Source: an uncultured Sterolibacteriaceae bacterium
GTDB lineage: Bacteria > Pseudomonadota > Gammaproteobacteria > Burkholderiales > Rhodocyclaceae
Assembly: GCA_937888595.1 (NCBI GenBank)
Contig: CALARK010000022.1
Coordinates: forward strand, 186,001-250,000
DNA length: 64,000 bases
Direction: 5' to 3'
Under the pieces are notes generated by a model. It had not been told where the DNA came from, did not search any database, and worked only from the letters and a program-made list of their open reading frames with translations. Of the stretch, positions 7,857 through 15,225 are shown one piece after another. The position numbers and the translations under genes are program-made. Position 1 is the stretch's first letter, and the number at the start of each line of letters is the position of its first letter.

Positions 7857-8362
7857 TGGCCTTCACGCACGTCGCGGCGGGAGGTGCGTCGGCGCTGGTC
7901 CTGTCGGATCTCTTGCACGCCCCGGCAGCGCAGGCCGTACTGTTGTTGGCCGGGGGTGTGTTCGGCGGCCTGCTGCCCGACATCGATCATCCGGCGAGCG
8001 CATTCGGGCGACGAATCCTGCCCGTGTCCATGACGCTGGCGGCTCTCTTCGGGCATCGAGGCATCACACACAGTCTCGTGGCCGTTGCCGTGATGTCGTT
8101 CGCTGCCTGGTATTCCCTCCATGGCCTCGACTGGCATCCGGGATACTCGGTGCCATTCATTCTCGGCTTGTCGGCCGGCTACCTGTCTCATCTGGCTTGC
8201 GACTGGCTGTCCAACTCCGGCGTGCCTTTGTTGTGGCCGATGCAGAGGCGCTTTGCCGCCCCGGTGACGATCCAGACGGGAAGTCCGGTTGAATACCTGG
8301 TCGCGCTCGGCCTTTATGCCTTGGTGGGACTGCACATCGTGCGAGGACTAGGAAGTGCTTAA
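7853..8362 (+). CDS. YdjM-like membrane-bound metal-dependent hydrolase
   Basis: A 169-residue membrane protein. It starts at an ATGATG overlapping the previous stop. Motifs GGLLPDIDHPAS, FGHRGITHSL and YLSHLACDW give the His/Asp pattern of the YdjM/DUF457 family of predicted membrane metal hydrolases. At least four hydrophobic segments are present. Its substrate is unknown. Relatives occur in transfer regions of conjugative elements, which agrees with the tight coupling here. Confidence 0.75.
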   Translation: MMAFTHVAAGGASALVLSDLLHAPAAQAVLLLAGGVFGGLLPDIDHPASAFGRRILPVSMTLAALFGHRGITHSLVAVAVMSFAAWYSLHGLDWHPGYSVPFILGLSAGYLSHLACDWLSNSGVPLLWPMQRRFAAPVTIQTGSPVEYLVALGLYALVGLHIVRGLGSA

Positions 8363-8708
8363 GCTCATCCTCCAGGCCGTGCTTCTCGCCGGCGGCATCG
8401 CGTTGGGTATGTCCAAGCTGGACTCCGGCGCGATGCAACGCATCAAGGATGCCGTGAGGGAGCTGGCGAGCGGCGTCGGCTTGGGTCAATACCCACCGGC
8501 GCGACCAGAGCCGTCCACCATCCCGATTGGCGGCGCGGCTAAGGAAAGCGCGGCGCCCGAGCAGCGGCGAGCGGAACAGAATCCGATCCCGCCAAAAGCC
8601 TTCTATCACGCGCCTTCCCAAGAGTGCCATTGGGAAAAGATCATCGATCCGGAGGATGGAACGGTGCGGTGCTCGGTTCCCGAGCGCGCCATAGCGCCTC
8701 ATCGTTGA
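8355..8708 (+). CDS. small membrane-anchored hypothetical protein
   Basis: A 117-residue protein with a GTG start overlapping the previous gene by 8 bp. An N-terminal hydrophobic helix (LILQAVLLAGGIALGM) is followed by a Pro-rich linker and a C-terminal segment with two Cys (ECHWEK, VRCSVPE) that could form a periplasmic disulfide. Not recognised; probably a part of the transfer envelope machinery by context. Confidence 0.5.
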   Translation: MLKLILQAVLLAGGIALGMSKLDSGAMQRIKDAVRELASGVGLGQYPPARPEPSTIPIGGAAKESAAPEQRRAEQNPIPPKAFYHAPSQECHWEKIIDPEDGTVRCSVPERAIAPHR

Positions 8709-8719
8709 GCGGAGGCGAA

Positions 8720-8869
8720 ATGGACACGACCACGATCTCGGCCATCACCCTGCTGTTCGGCGCCTGGTCGCTTCATGGCCGTCCGGTCATCGCCGGGACG
8801 CTGATGGCCGCGGCCACGATCATTGTCTCCTCGCCGCTTTGGCTCGCGCTACTGCGCAATGCCGTGTAG
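8720..8869 (+). CDS. very small membrane protein
   Basis: A 49-residue protein, nearly all hydrophobic, with an ATG preceded by GGAGGCG. Two short membrane segments are possible. Its 3' end overlaps the convergent M48 peptidase gene by ~20 bp. Function unknown. Confidence 0.45.
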   Translation: MDTTTISAITLLFGAWSLHGRPVIAGTLMAAATIIVSSPLWLALLRNAV

Positions 8870-9442
8870 CAACCGCAAGCGCCCGATCCTCGCGTCTATC
8901 CACGGCGCGTCTTTTTCCCAGAACATCATGGCGCGCAGCCACGACAAGGCCCCGACCACCGCATCCGGTCCCACGCGCGCCACGGCGTAATCGTCGGCCT
9001 GGTGCTCGAACCAATAGAGCAGGGCGCGAAAGCCGATGAGGCTCGATATCAGGAACAGCGCGAATGCCCCGACCGCGACCCAAGGGCCCATGTGAGCGCC
9101 GATCCAGGCGAACCCGGAGCGGATCGCGGTGTTCTTCAGGACCACGGCACCGGCGGCAGCCCAGATCAGGAAGTGGAGGCGGCTGAGATGCCCGCATTCG
9201 TGCGCGATGATGGCGCGGCGATGCGATGGTGGGCAGCCCAGCAGATCCTCTGAGACGATCACCAGGAAAAAGAGGTTGAAGGCTCCTGATTTCGTCAGCC
9301 ACAGGAAGGGCCAGAACCACGGAGAAAAACGCCCGCGTTTCACGACGATCCTCGGACGCCAGAAGGGCAGCCAGCGGATGGGCTCGTACACCTCGTCAGC
9401 CTCTCGTTGCCAGATTGCCGCCTGTTCAGTAATCGTCCCCAA
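8849..9442 (-). CDS. M48-family zinc metallopeptidase
   Basis: A 197-residue peptidase with zinc motif HECGH (His81, His85) and a downstream third ligand in FEHQADDYA, the HExxH...ExxxD pattern of family M48. Two hydrophobic stretches between (about 93-145) indicate membrane association. It is the only minus-strand gene inside the transfer block, ends against the small membrane gene, and begins ~100 bp from the divergent transglycosylase gene. A BlaR/HtpX-like proteolytic role in envelope remodelling is possible, but the substrate is unknown. Confidence 0.75.
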   Translation of the reverse strand: MGTITEQAAIWQREADEVYEPIRWLPFWRPRIVVKRGRFSPWFWPFLWLTKSGAFNLFFLVIVSEDLLGCPPSHRRAIIAHECGHLSRLHFLIWAAAGAVVLKNTAIRSGFAWIGAHMGPWVAVGAFALFLISSLIGFRALLYWFEHQADDYAVARVGPDAVVGALSWLRAMMFWEKDAPWIDARIGRLRLLHGIAQ

Positions 9443-9481
9443 TTCTTACTCCTGATGTTCCTGCCCATTGTAGGGGTGCAT

Positions 9482-9517
9482 GCGAAACGATGCACTTCTG
9501 TGCGCTTTTCGCCCTCG
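9482..9517 (+). promoter_or_regulatory. shared upstream dyad, copy C (before the main transfer operon)
   Basis: GCGAAACG and CGCTTTTCGCCCTCG form an inverted repeat (GCGAAA against TTTCGC). It agrees with copy E at 28 of 36 positions without gaps. It ends 32 bp before the transglycosylase ATG. Confidence 0.65.
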
Positions 9518-9549
9518 TTTTCGTGATCTGAATTCATAGGATTCTGGCC

Positions 9550-9975
9550 ATGCGAAATACATGGCCAATTCTCATCTTCGTTCTGGTCGCTCCCGTCGCT
9601 GCCAATGCTGCGTGCTTCGATGAAGCAGCCGCCCGGTATGGGCTTCCAACGTCCCTTCTGAAAGCGATTTCCCGCGTCGAGTCATCCGGCAATCCGCATG
9701 CTGTCAACCGCAACAGTAATGGCAGTTACGACATCGGACACATGCAGATCAACAGCCAGTGGCTTCCGGTATTGCGGCGCTACGGGATCGACCAGCGGAT
9801 GTTGTTCGACGCCTGCGTTAGCACGTACGTGGGCGCATGGGTCCTGGCACAGAACATCCGCAGGCATGGATACACCTGGACGGCGGTCGGCGCCTACAAC
9901 GCCAGCAATCCCACCAAAAGGGTGGCCTATGCCCGCAAAGTTGCGGCGGTGCTTCAGCGGGAGGGGGCACTGTGA
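9550..9975 (+). CDS. VirB1-like lytic transglycosylase
   Basis: A 141-residue secreted protein with a clear signal peptide (PILIFVLVAPVAANA). The SLT fold shows ISRVESSGNPHAVN with the catalytic Glu, YDIGHMQIN and VGAYNASN. Such enzymes open peptidoglycan for assembly of the secretion channel and pilus. It is the first gene of the long transfer operon behind dyad C and overlaps the next gene by 4 bp. Confidence 0.88.
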   Translation: MRNTWPILIFVLVAPVAANAACFDEAAARYGLPTSLLKAISRVESSGNPHAVNRNSNGSYDIGHMQINSQWLPVLRRYGIDQRMLFDACVSTYVGAWVLAQNIRRHGYTWTAVGAYNASNPTKRVAYARKVAAVLQREGAL

Positions 9976-10616
9976 GCCGAGGAAGGGCTGTGGTCTTACT
10001 GGCCGGCATCCTTATGGCTGGCTGCATGGGAAATCCTCCGATCGAGCTATCGGATAAAACCTCTCGATGGGTTGCTGTCGGCTGGATTCGTGACGAATGG
10101 CAGACCTGCACAGAAGGCGAAACCTGCCCAAAACCCACGCCTAAAACAATTGCGCTGCCGGCGCCGATTCCGGTTACGGCCAGTATGCCGACACCTGCGC
10201 CACAAACGCAGCTGACGGGACAAGCCCCGGGAAATCCTGAGCGCGTACGCCTTGTCGTGCATTTCGAGTTTGCCAAGGCGACACCGACCAAGGCCGGACT
10301 GGGTGAACTCAGGAAAACGCTCTCGCGGATCAGGGAGGGCGATGCAATCCGAATCGAAGGCCATACCGACGACATCGGCACCGCTGTATTCAATGATCGG
10401 TTGGCCAGGAAGAGAGCCGAGTTCGTCGCCGCGTGGCTGAAACGCCGTGGCGTCACAAATCCCATGGAGGTCGAGGCCAAGGGTAAATGCTGCTACGTGG
10501 CGGCGAACGATTCGGACGACGGCCGTGCGGCGAATCGCCGCGCAGTCGTCATCCTCAAGGCGGTCAGGGGCGACCCTGAAACCACATCAACCACCAAGAA
10601 GGAGAGCATCAAGTGA
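9972..10616 (+). CDS. OmpA-family lipoprotein
   Basis: A 214-residue protein beginning at a GTG overlapping the upstream stop. The leader ends in a lipobox (LMAGC) at about residue 17, so it should be a lipoprotein. A Pro-rich linker leads to an OmpA-like peptidoglycan-binding domain (VHFEFAKATPT ... IEGHTDDIG ... DRLARKRAEFVAAWL ... NRRAVV). It probably ties the secretion apparatus to the cell wall. Not a standard F-type Tra protein. Confidence 0.8.
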   Translation: MSRGRAVVLLAGILMAGCMGNPPIELSDKTSRWVAVGWIRDEWQTCTEGETCPKPTPKTIALPAPIPVTASMPTPAPQTQLTGQAPGNPERVRLVVHFEFAKATPTKAGLGELRKTLSRIREGDAIRIEGHTDDIGTAVFNDRLARKRAEFVAAWLKRRGVTNPMEVEAKGKCCYVAANDSDDGRAANRRAVVILKAVRGDPETTSTTKKESIK

Positions 10617-10810
10617 TTCCCCACTCAAAAGAAGCTGTTCGGGACACGCTGATTGCCGGCGCCTTCATCGCGATGGGAGCGCTGCTTCCCGGATCGCTGC
10701 TCGACAAGGGCTTCGAGGCTCACATCGGCGGCATCGCGCTGGGTATCGGCATCGGCTGGCTCGTCAAATCCATCATCGACCACACGAAAGGAGTTAAACG
10801 TGAATCGTAA
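10613..10810 (+). CDS. small membrane protein upstream of the pilin
   Basis: A 65-residue protein with a GTG start overlapping the previous stop (GTGA). Two hydrophobic, Gly-rich helices (LIAGAFIAMGALLPG, IGGIALGIGIGWLV) give a small helical hairpin. It overlaps the pilin gene by 11 bp. Function unknown; a pilin-like or channel-associated role is only suggested by position. Confidence 0.5.
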   Translation: MIPHSKEAVRDTLIAGAFIAMGALLPGSLLDKGFEAHIGGIALGIGIGWLVKSIIDHTKGVKRES

Positions 10811-11087
10811 GACCCAATTGGCCATCATCGCAGTGGCCCTTTCCGTCTTGGCGGGGAGTGCGTTTGCCGGGACGACTGGCACGGAGTTCCAGAACCTCTA
10901 CACCTGGATCAACAACGTCGTGACGGGTTACTTCGGTCGGGCTGTGTCTGTGGCGGCTGTGGGCATCGGTGCGATCCTGTCGATTGCGCGGGTCAATCCG
11001 ATTCCGATCCTGGCTGGCGTGGGTTTTGCGATCTTCCTCCAGTACACCCCCACGATCATCACCGGCATCCTGACCGCGACCATCTGA
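10800..11087 (+). CDS. traA: TraA/VirB2-like pilin
   Basis: A 95-residue prepilin with GTG start. The leader (LAIIAVALSVLAGSAFA) is followed by a mature part with two hydrophobic helices (VSVAAVGIGAILSIARVNPIPILAGVGFAIFLQYTP), the VirB2/TraA topology. It directly precedes traL, as in F and SXT. Confidence 0.8.
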   Translation: MNRKTQLAIIAVALSVLAGSAFAGTTGTEFQNLYTWINNVVTGYFGRAVSVAAVGIGAILSIARVNPIPILAGVGFAIFLQYTPTIITGILTATI

Positions 11088-11097
11088 GGACAAAGGC

Positions 11098-11394
11098 ATG
11101 GGCGGCGACGAAACGGGCTATATCCCCAAGTCCCTCGATGCGCAGGAGCGTTTCCTGTGGTGGGAGATGGACCAAGCGATCATTGCGATCATGCTGATCG
11201 GCATGGGAGTGATTGCCGGATCCATGCTCTCTGGGATCGCACTTGGTTCGCTGGCGGCCTGGCAGTACGGGCGCCTCAAGGCTGGCAAACACCCGAAGTT
11301 CGCTGTTCATGCCCTCTATTGGTGGCTCCCGAGCGGCGTGTTCGTGAAGCCTCGAGTGACGCCGCCTTCGGATCAACGCTACTTCCTTGGGTAG
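11098..11394 (+). CDS. traL: type IV conjugative transfer protein TraL
   Basis: A 98-residue VirB3-like inner-membrane protein, with IPKSLDAQERFLWWEMDQ at the N-terminus, hydrophobic segments at ~28-50, and the typical ending HALYWWLPS followed by a short basic tail. It helps pilus assembly. Order pilin-L-E-K-B is the canonical F-type order. Confidence 0.9.
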   Translation: MGGDETGYIPKSLDAQERFLWWEMDQAIIAIMLIGMGVIAGSMLSGIALGSLAAWQYGRLKAGKHPKFAVHALYWWLPSGVFVKPRVTPPSDQRYFLG

Positions 11395-11404
11395 GTGAGT
11401 GCGC

Positions 11405-11998
11405 ATGATCTTCAAGAAATATCTCTCTGAGAAGGACAACGCCAACCATGAGATCCGGTTCCTGCGATGGCTCGTGATCTGGATGGGGGCGATCGTTCTC
11501 GTCCAGATCCTCATGACAGCGCGCTTGATCGGGGCTGAAAAGACAGTTCTTGTTCCACCGGAAATCAAGCGGAGCTTCTGGGTGTCAGGCAGCGCCGTGT
11601 CGAAGGAATATCTGGAGGAAATGGCGTACTGGTATGCAGGTTTGGCGCTCAACATAACGCCAGTCGTATCCGACTACCAGAACAACCTGTTCCTGACATA
11701 CGCGGCGCCGTCGGAGTATGGGCGTTTGCAAGCCGAAATGGGCGCACGGGCGGAGTTTCTGAAGAAGAACAACACCGCCACACAGTTCGCCGTGCGGAGT
11801 GTCACTACCGACGAGAAAAGCCGGCGCGTGGCCCTCTCGGGAACCCTCTTTACCTGGACGTCGGACAAGAAGGCAGGCGAGCGCAATGCCGTCTTCATGG
11901 TTGGTTTCAAGCACATGAATGGGAAACTCTATGTCTCGGACTTCAAGGAAACTTCCGATCAGGATCTTTTTGGCGACGCTGCTGCTAGCAAGCCTTGA
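11405..11998 (+). CDS. traE: type IV conjugative transfer protein TraE
   Basis: A 197-residue VirB5/8-like component with an N-terminal membrane anchor (LVIWMGAIVLVQILMTARL) and periplasmic domain including VPPEIKRSFWVSG and SKEYLEEMAYWYA. An in-frame GTG at 11399 is an alternative start. It overlaps traK by ~70 bp. Confidence 0.88.
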   Translation: MIFKKYLSEKDNANHEIRFLRWLVIWMGAIVLVQILMTARLIGAEKTVLVPPEIKRSFWVSGSAVSKEYLEEMAYWYAGLALNITPVVSDYQNNLFLTYAAPSEYGRLQAEMGARAEFLKKNNTATQFAVRSVTTDEKSRRVALSGTLFTWTSDKKAGERNAVFMVGFKHMNGKLYVSDFKETSDQDLFGDAAASKP

Positions 11999-12632
11999 GG
12001 CGCTGGCCGCGCAGGTCCTGTCCGGCCGGCCGGACGAGACGCTTTCCGCAAGCGTATCCCGGGCCGAACCGACACTGATCAGAGTGGACGGTCAGCGGAT
12101 TCGCCGGGTATTCGGAGCCGAAGGCGATTTCACAGTGACGCCAGACAAGGAGGCGGGGACAGCCTACCTCAAGCCCATGACGGACAAGCAGGCAATCAGC
12201 GTCTTCGTATCCGACGAGACCGGGCGGACGTGGAAGCTGCTCCTTTCCGTCGTCGACGGCCCGTCCGACAGTATCGTCATCAAGGGGAAGCGGGAGACGA
12301 GCGGCAATGCGACCGGGCGCGATGTCGCGCGTAATCAGGCCATCAAGCGGGTGGTTCTCGCGCTCGACTCCGAGACGGAGGGCGACTTGGATGCGCGAAG
12401 GGCCAACGAAATCGTGCCGCTCTGGAAGGAGGCAATGTTCGTCCTCGTGAAGGTCGTCGAAGGGGCGCTCAAAGGGGAGAAATATCTACTCACGAATACT
12501 TCCGACAAGCCTATGGTCATCGATGAACGAGAGTTGTATCGCCGGGGGGTGGTGGCGATTGCCATCGAAAAGCCTGAACTAAAGCCAGCCGAGACGTCAG
12601 CGGTCTACGTGGTGTCGGAGAACGCGGAATGA
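11931..12632 (+). CDS. traK: type IV conjugative transfer secretin-like protein TraK
   Basis: A 233-residue secreted protein (signal peptide IRIFLATLLLASLEALA). TraK is the VirB9/secretin-like outer-membrane-complex part that bridges TraV and TraB. Conserved VDGQRIRRVFG and the C-terminal repeat-like domain (LYRRGVVAIAIEKPELKPAETSAVYVV) support the family. An upstream in-frame ATG at 11919 is possible; both lie inside traE, so the two are translationally coupled. Confidence 0.85.
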   Translation: MSRTSRKLPIRIFLATLLLASLEALAAQVLSGRPDETLSASVSRAEPTLIRVDGQRIRRVFGAEGDFTVTPDKEAGTAYLKPMTDKQAISVFVSDETGRTWKLLLSVVDGPSDSIVIKGKRETSGNATGRDVARNQAIKRVVLALDSETEGDLDARRANEIVPLWKEAMFVLVKVVEGALKGEKYLLTNTSDKPMVIDERELYRRGVVAIAIEKPELKPAETSAVYVVSENAE

Positions 12633-13894
12633 ATGCCACTCCGAAGATCGGCCTTGCTGAGCGTGTCAGGAGTCTCTCGCCCAAGGCGAAGCAATATCTG
12701 GTGTTGGGATCGCTGGCGACGGTTTTTCTTGGACTCGTCTTCGGAAGCGTGGCCGTGTGGGACAACCAGCCAGCCCTGACGCCACAGACTGGCAAGGAAG
12801 AGCTCAAGTCGAAGAATATCGCGACACCCGGTGCTCAGGTCGATCCACGCGATGTCTGGATGGCGCAGTCGTCGCAGCAGCTGAAGGAGATGGATGCGGT
12901 CATTCAGGGACTGAAGCAGAAATTGGCCGATGTCGAGCAGAAGCAGAATGCGCCGCAGCCGCCTGCGCAAAAGGCGGAGAGCGTATTGCCGCCACTGCCG
13001 CCCGTTCCACCGCCAACGCCTGTGCCGGCATCGCTTCCGCAGCAGACTGGCGCGTCTCCACAGATACCCAAGGCTGATCTCCCACCCTTGTTGCCGCCCC
13101 CAAAACCCAGGGAGCCGGGTATTGCCGCATTCGACGTGGCGGATGGGAGCGCGCCCCGGAAGGAAGAGGGCGACAACCAGGCCGAGAAGGGGAAGACCTA
13201 CATCCCGTCCGGGTCGTTCATGCGGGTAGCGCTGCTTGGAGGCCTCGATGCGCCGACCGGTGGGCAGGCCCAGAACAATCCGTGGCCAGTTCTGCTCCGT
13301 GTTCAAGACAACGCATTCTTGCCAAACCGCTATCGCGCCAGGGTCAAGGAGTGCTTCCTGCTCGGTTCCGGTTACGGCGACATCAGTTCGGAGCGTGCGT
13401 ACCTCCGACTCGAATCCCTATCCTGCGTGCTGAACAACGGCGAAGTCGTCGACACTCCGGCCAAGGGGTACGTAGTCGGGGAAGACGGAAAGGCCGGTAT
13501 GCGCGGGCGGCTCGTCAGCAAGCAGGGCCAGGTGCTAGCCAACGCGCTCATGACCGGGATCGTCGCCGGTATCGGACAGGGTTTCCAGCAGAGCGCCACG
13601 ACCTACAGCACGAGCGCGCTCGGCACGGTTGGCACCGTCGAACCCGGGAAGCAGTTCCAGGCCGGGGTTGGCGCCGGCGTGGGCAAAGCTCTGGACCGGC
13701 TGTCGCAGTACTACATCACCCTCGCCGAGAAGATGTTCCCGATCATCGAGGTCGACGCAGGGAGGGTCGTCGATGTCGTCCTGACCAAGGGCGTGACGCT
13801 TGGTCTTGGGCCGGTGCTCGACGATGGGGACTATACGGACATCTGGAAGCGCGGGCGCCAGATCATGCGCAAATCTCTGAATCCTGATGAATAG
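12629..13894 (+). CDS. traB: conjugative transfer protein TraB (VirB10-like)
   Basis: A 421-residue protein overlapping traK by 4 bp. One membrane segment (~27-48), a coiled-coil-prone region (~80-110), a Pro-rich span (PPLPPVPPPTPVP) that crosses the periplasm, and a C-terminal VirB10 beta-domain (YIPSGSFMRVALLGGLDAP ... QSGC-like Cys pairs, GKQFQAGVGAGVGKALDRLSQYY). It links inner membrane ATPases to the outer-membrane ring. Confidence 0.9.
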   Translation: MNATPKIGLAERVRSLSPKAKQYLVLGSLATVFLGLVFGSVAVWDNQPALTPQTGKEELKSKNIATPGAQVDPRDVWMAQSSQQLKEMDAVIQGLKQKLADVEQKQNAPQPPAQKAESVLPPLPPVPPPTPVPASLPQQTGASPQIPKADLPPLLPPPKPREPGIAAFDVADGSAPRKEEGDNQAEKGKTYIPSGSFMRVALLGGLDAPTGGQAQNNPWPVLLRVQDNAFLPNRYRARVKECFLLGSGYGDISSERAYLRLESLSCVLNNGEVVDTPAKGYVVGEDGKAGMRGRLVSKQGQVLANALMTGIVAGIGQGFQQSATTYSTSALGTVGTVEPGKQFQAGVGAGVGKALDRLSQYYITLAEKMFPIIEVDAGRVVDVVLTKGVTLGLGPVLDDGDYTDIWKRGRQIMRKSLNPDE

Positions 13895-13909
13895 AAGAGG
13901 TACCGAGTC

Positions 13910-14650
13910 ATGCAAAAGCACAAGACCGTAATCGCCATAATCGCTTCACTCACCGTATCGGTCGCGTTGGCTGGGACGACCGGAGATGTCGAGAAGCGCC
14001 TGAAGGAACAGTATCCGGCAACGAAGATCACCGCCGTCCGGGAAAGTCCGGTCAAGGGCATCCACGAGGTCATTATGGGGCGCAATGTCGCCTACACGGA
14101 CGAGTCGGGACGGTACATGATCTTCGGACATCTCTACGACATGAAGGAGCAGAAGGATCTTACGGCGGGTGTCCTCGATGCCTTGAACCGGGTGGATGTT
14201 TCCCTGCTACCGCAGGCGGATGCCATCAGGACTGTGCGCGGGAAAGGCGAGCGGAAGCTCTTCGTATTCTCGGATCCCGATTGCCCCTACTGCAAGCGCC
14301 TGGAAGCGGAACTGGCAAAGATGGACAACGTCACCATCTATACCCTCCTTTACCCGCTCGAAGGACTGCATCCCGATGCCCGCAGAAAGGCAGAGGCGAT
14401 CTGGTGTGCCAAGGATAGGGCGAAGGCGTGGGAAGAGTTCATGGCCAACGGGAAGCTTCCTGACGCTAGCACGTGCGAAACCCCCATCGACAGGAACCTG
14501 CGTCTCGGCAACACCCTGGGCGTCAACGGTACGCCGACGATCGTCTTCGCCGATGGCGCGGTCGCGCCAGGTATGCTCCCGGCCATCGAGATCGAACGCC
14601 GTCTTTCAGGCGGCGGCCGCCTAGTGGGTGGCGCGGTTCAGCGCCAATGA
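13910..14650 (+). CDS. dsbC: DsbC-type thiol:disulfide isomerase
   Basis: A 246-residue periplasmic protein with signal peptide (VIAIIASLTVSVALAG), a DsbC dimerisation domain and a thioredoxin fold with active site CPYC in FVFSDPDCPYCKR. A cis-Pro loop (VNGTPTIV) is present. It likely folds the Cys-rich Tra proteins (TraU, TraN, TraH). SXT-like elements carry dsbC at the same point between traB and traV. Confidence 0.9.
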   Translation: MQKHKTVIAIIASLTVSVALAGTTGDVEKRLKEQYPATKITAVRESPVKGIHEVIMGRNVAYTDESGRYMIFGHLYDMKEQKDLTAGVLDALNRVDVSLLPQADAIRTVRGKGERKLFVFSDPDCPYCKRLEAELAKMDNVTIYTLLYPLEGLHPDARRKAEAIWCAKDRAKAWEEFMANGKLPDASTCETPIDRNLRLGNTLGVNGTPTIVFADGAVAPGMLPAIEIERRLSGGGRLVGGAVQRQ

Positions 14651-15225
14651 AGGGGATCGACATGCGCTACATTGCCGCCGCGATCATGATCTCGACGCTC
14701 CTTGGAGGGTGCGCGAGCACGATGTCCGGTCTGGACGGGGGGAGTCAATTCTCCTGCAAGGCGCCGGATGGCGTGACCTGCTCTTCGCTTTCCGGCGTCT
14801 ATGCCAACGCAGTGGCCAACAATCTGCCGGCGTTACGCAAAGAGGGGAGGGAAATCGACCGGAACAGGAGCGAGAGCAACCAGGGAACCATAGCGGGCCG
14901 CGCTCCCGACTCGGGTAATCCGATCCGGACACAGTCGAAGATTCTTCGTGTCTGGATTGCCCCGTGGGAGGATGCCGACGGTGATCTGCACGACCAATCC
15001 TTCCTTTACGTCGTGGCCGACCCCGGCCGCTGGCTAATCGAGCACAACCAGAAGAGGATCATCGATCGCTATCGGCCGACATTCGTTCAGGCTGGGGCAG
15101 GGGAAGCGGCACCGAAGCCCGCTACCCCATCAGGGCAGTCGTCGTCTGGCGGAGTTACCCTGCCTGGGGCACAGATGTATGGTCAAGGCGCAACGCAACC
15201 GCCTGGCAGAGGAGGGCAGGAGTGA
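14647..15225 (+). CDS. traV: conjugative transfer lipoprotein TraV
   Basis: A 192-residue lipoprotein with lipobox LLGGC. Conserved TraV features are the FSCKAPDGVTCSSLSGVY Cys pair and LRVWIAPWEDADGDLHDQ. It forms the outer-membrane ring with TraK and TraB. It overlaps dsbC and traC by 4 bp each. Confidence 0.9.
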   Translation: MKGIDMRYIAAAIMISTLLGGCASTMSGLDGGSQFSCKAPDGVTCSSLSGVYANAVANNLPALRKEGREIDRNRSESNQGTIAGRAPDSGNPIRTQSKILRVWIAPWEDADGDLHDQSFLYVVADPGRWLIEHNQKRIIDRYRPTFVQAGAGEAAPKPATPSGQSSSGGVTLPGAQMYGQGATQPPGRGGQE

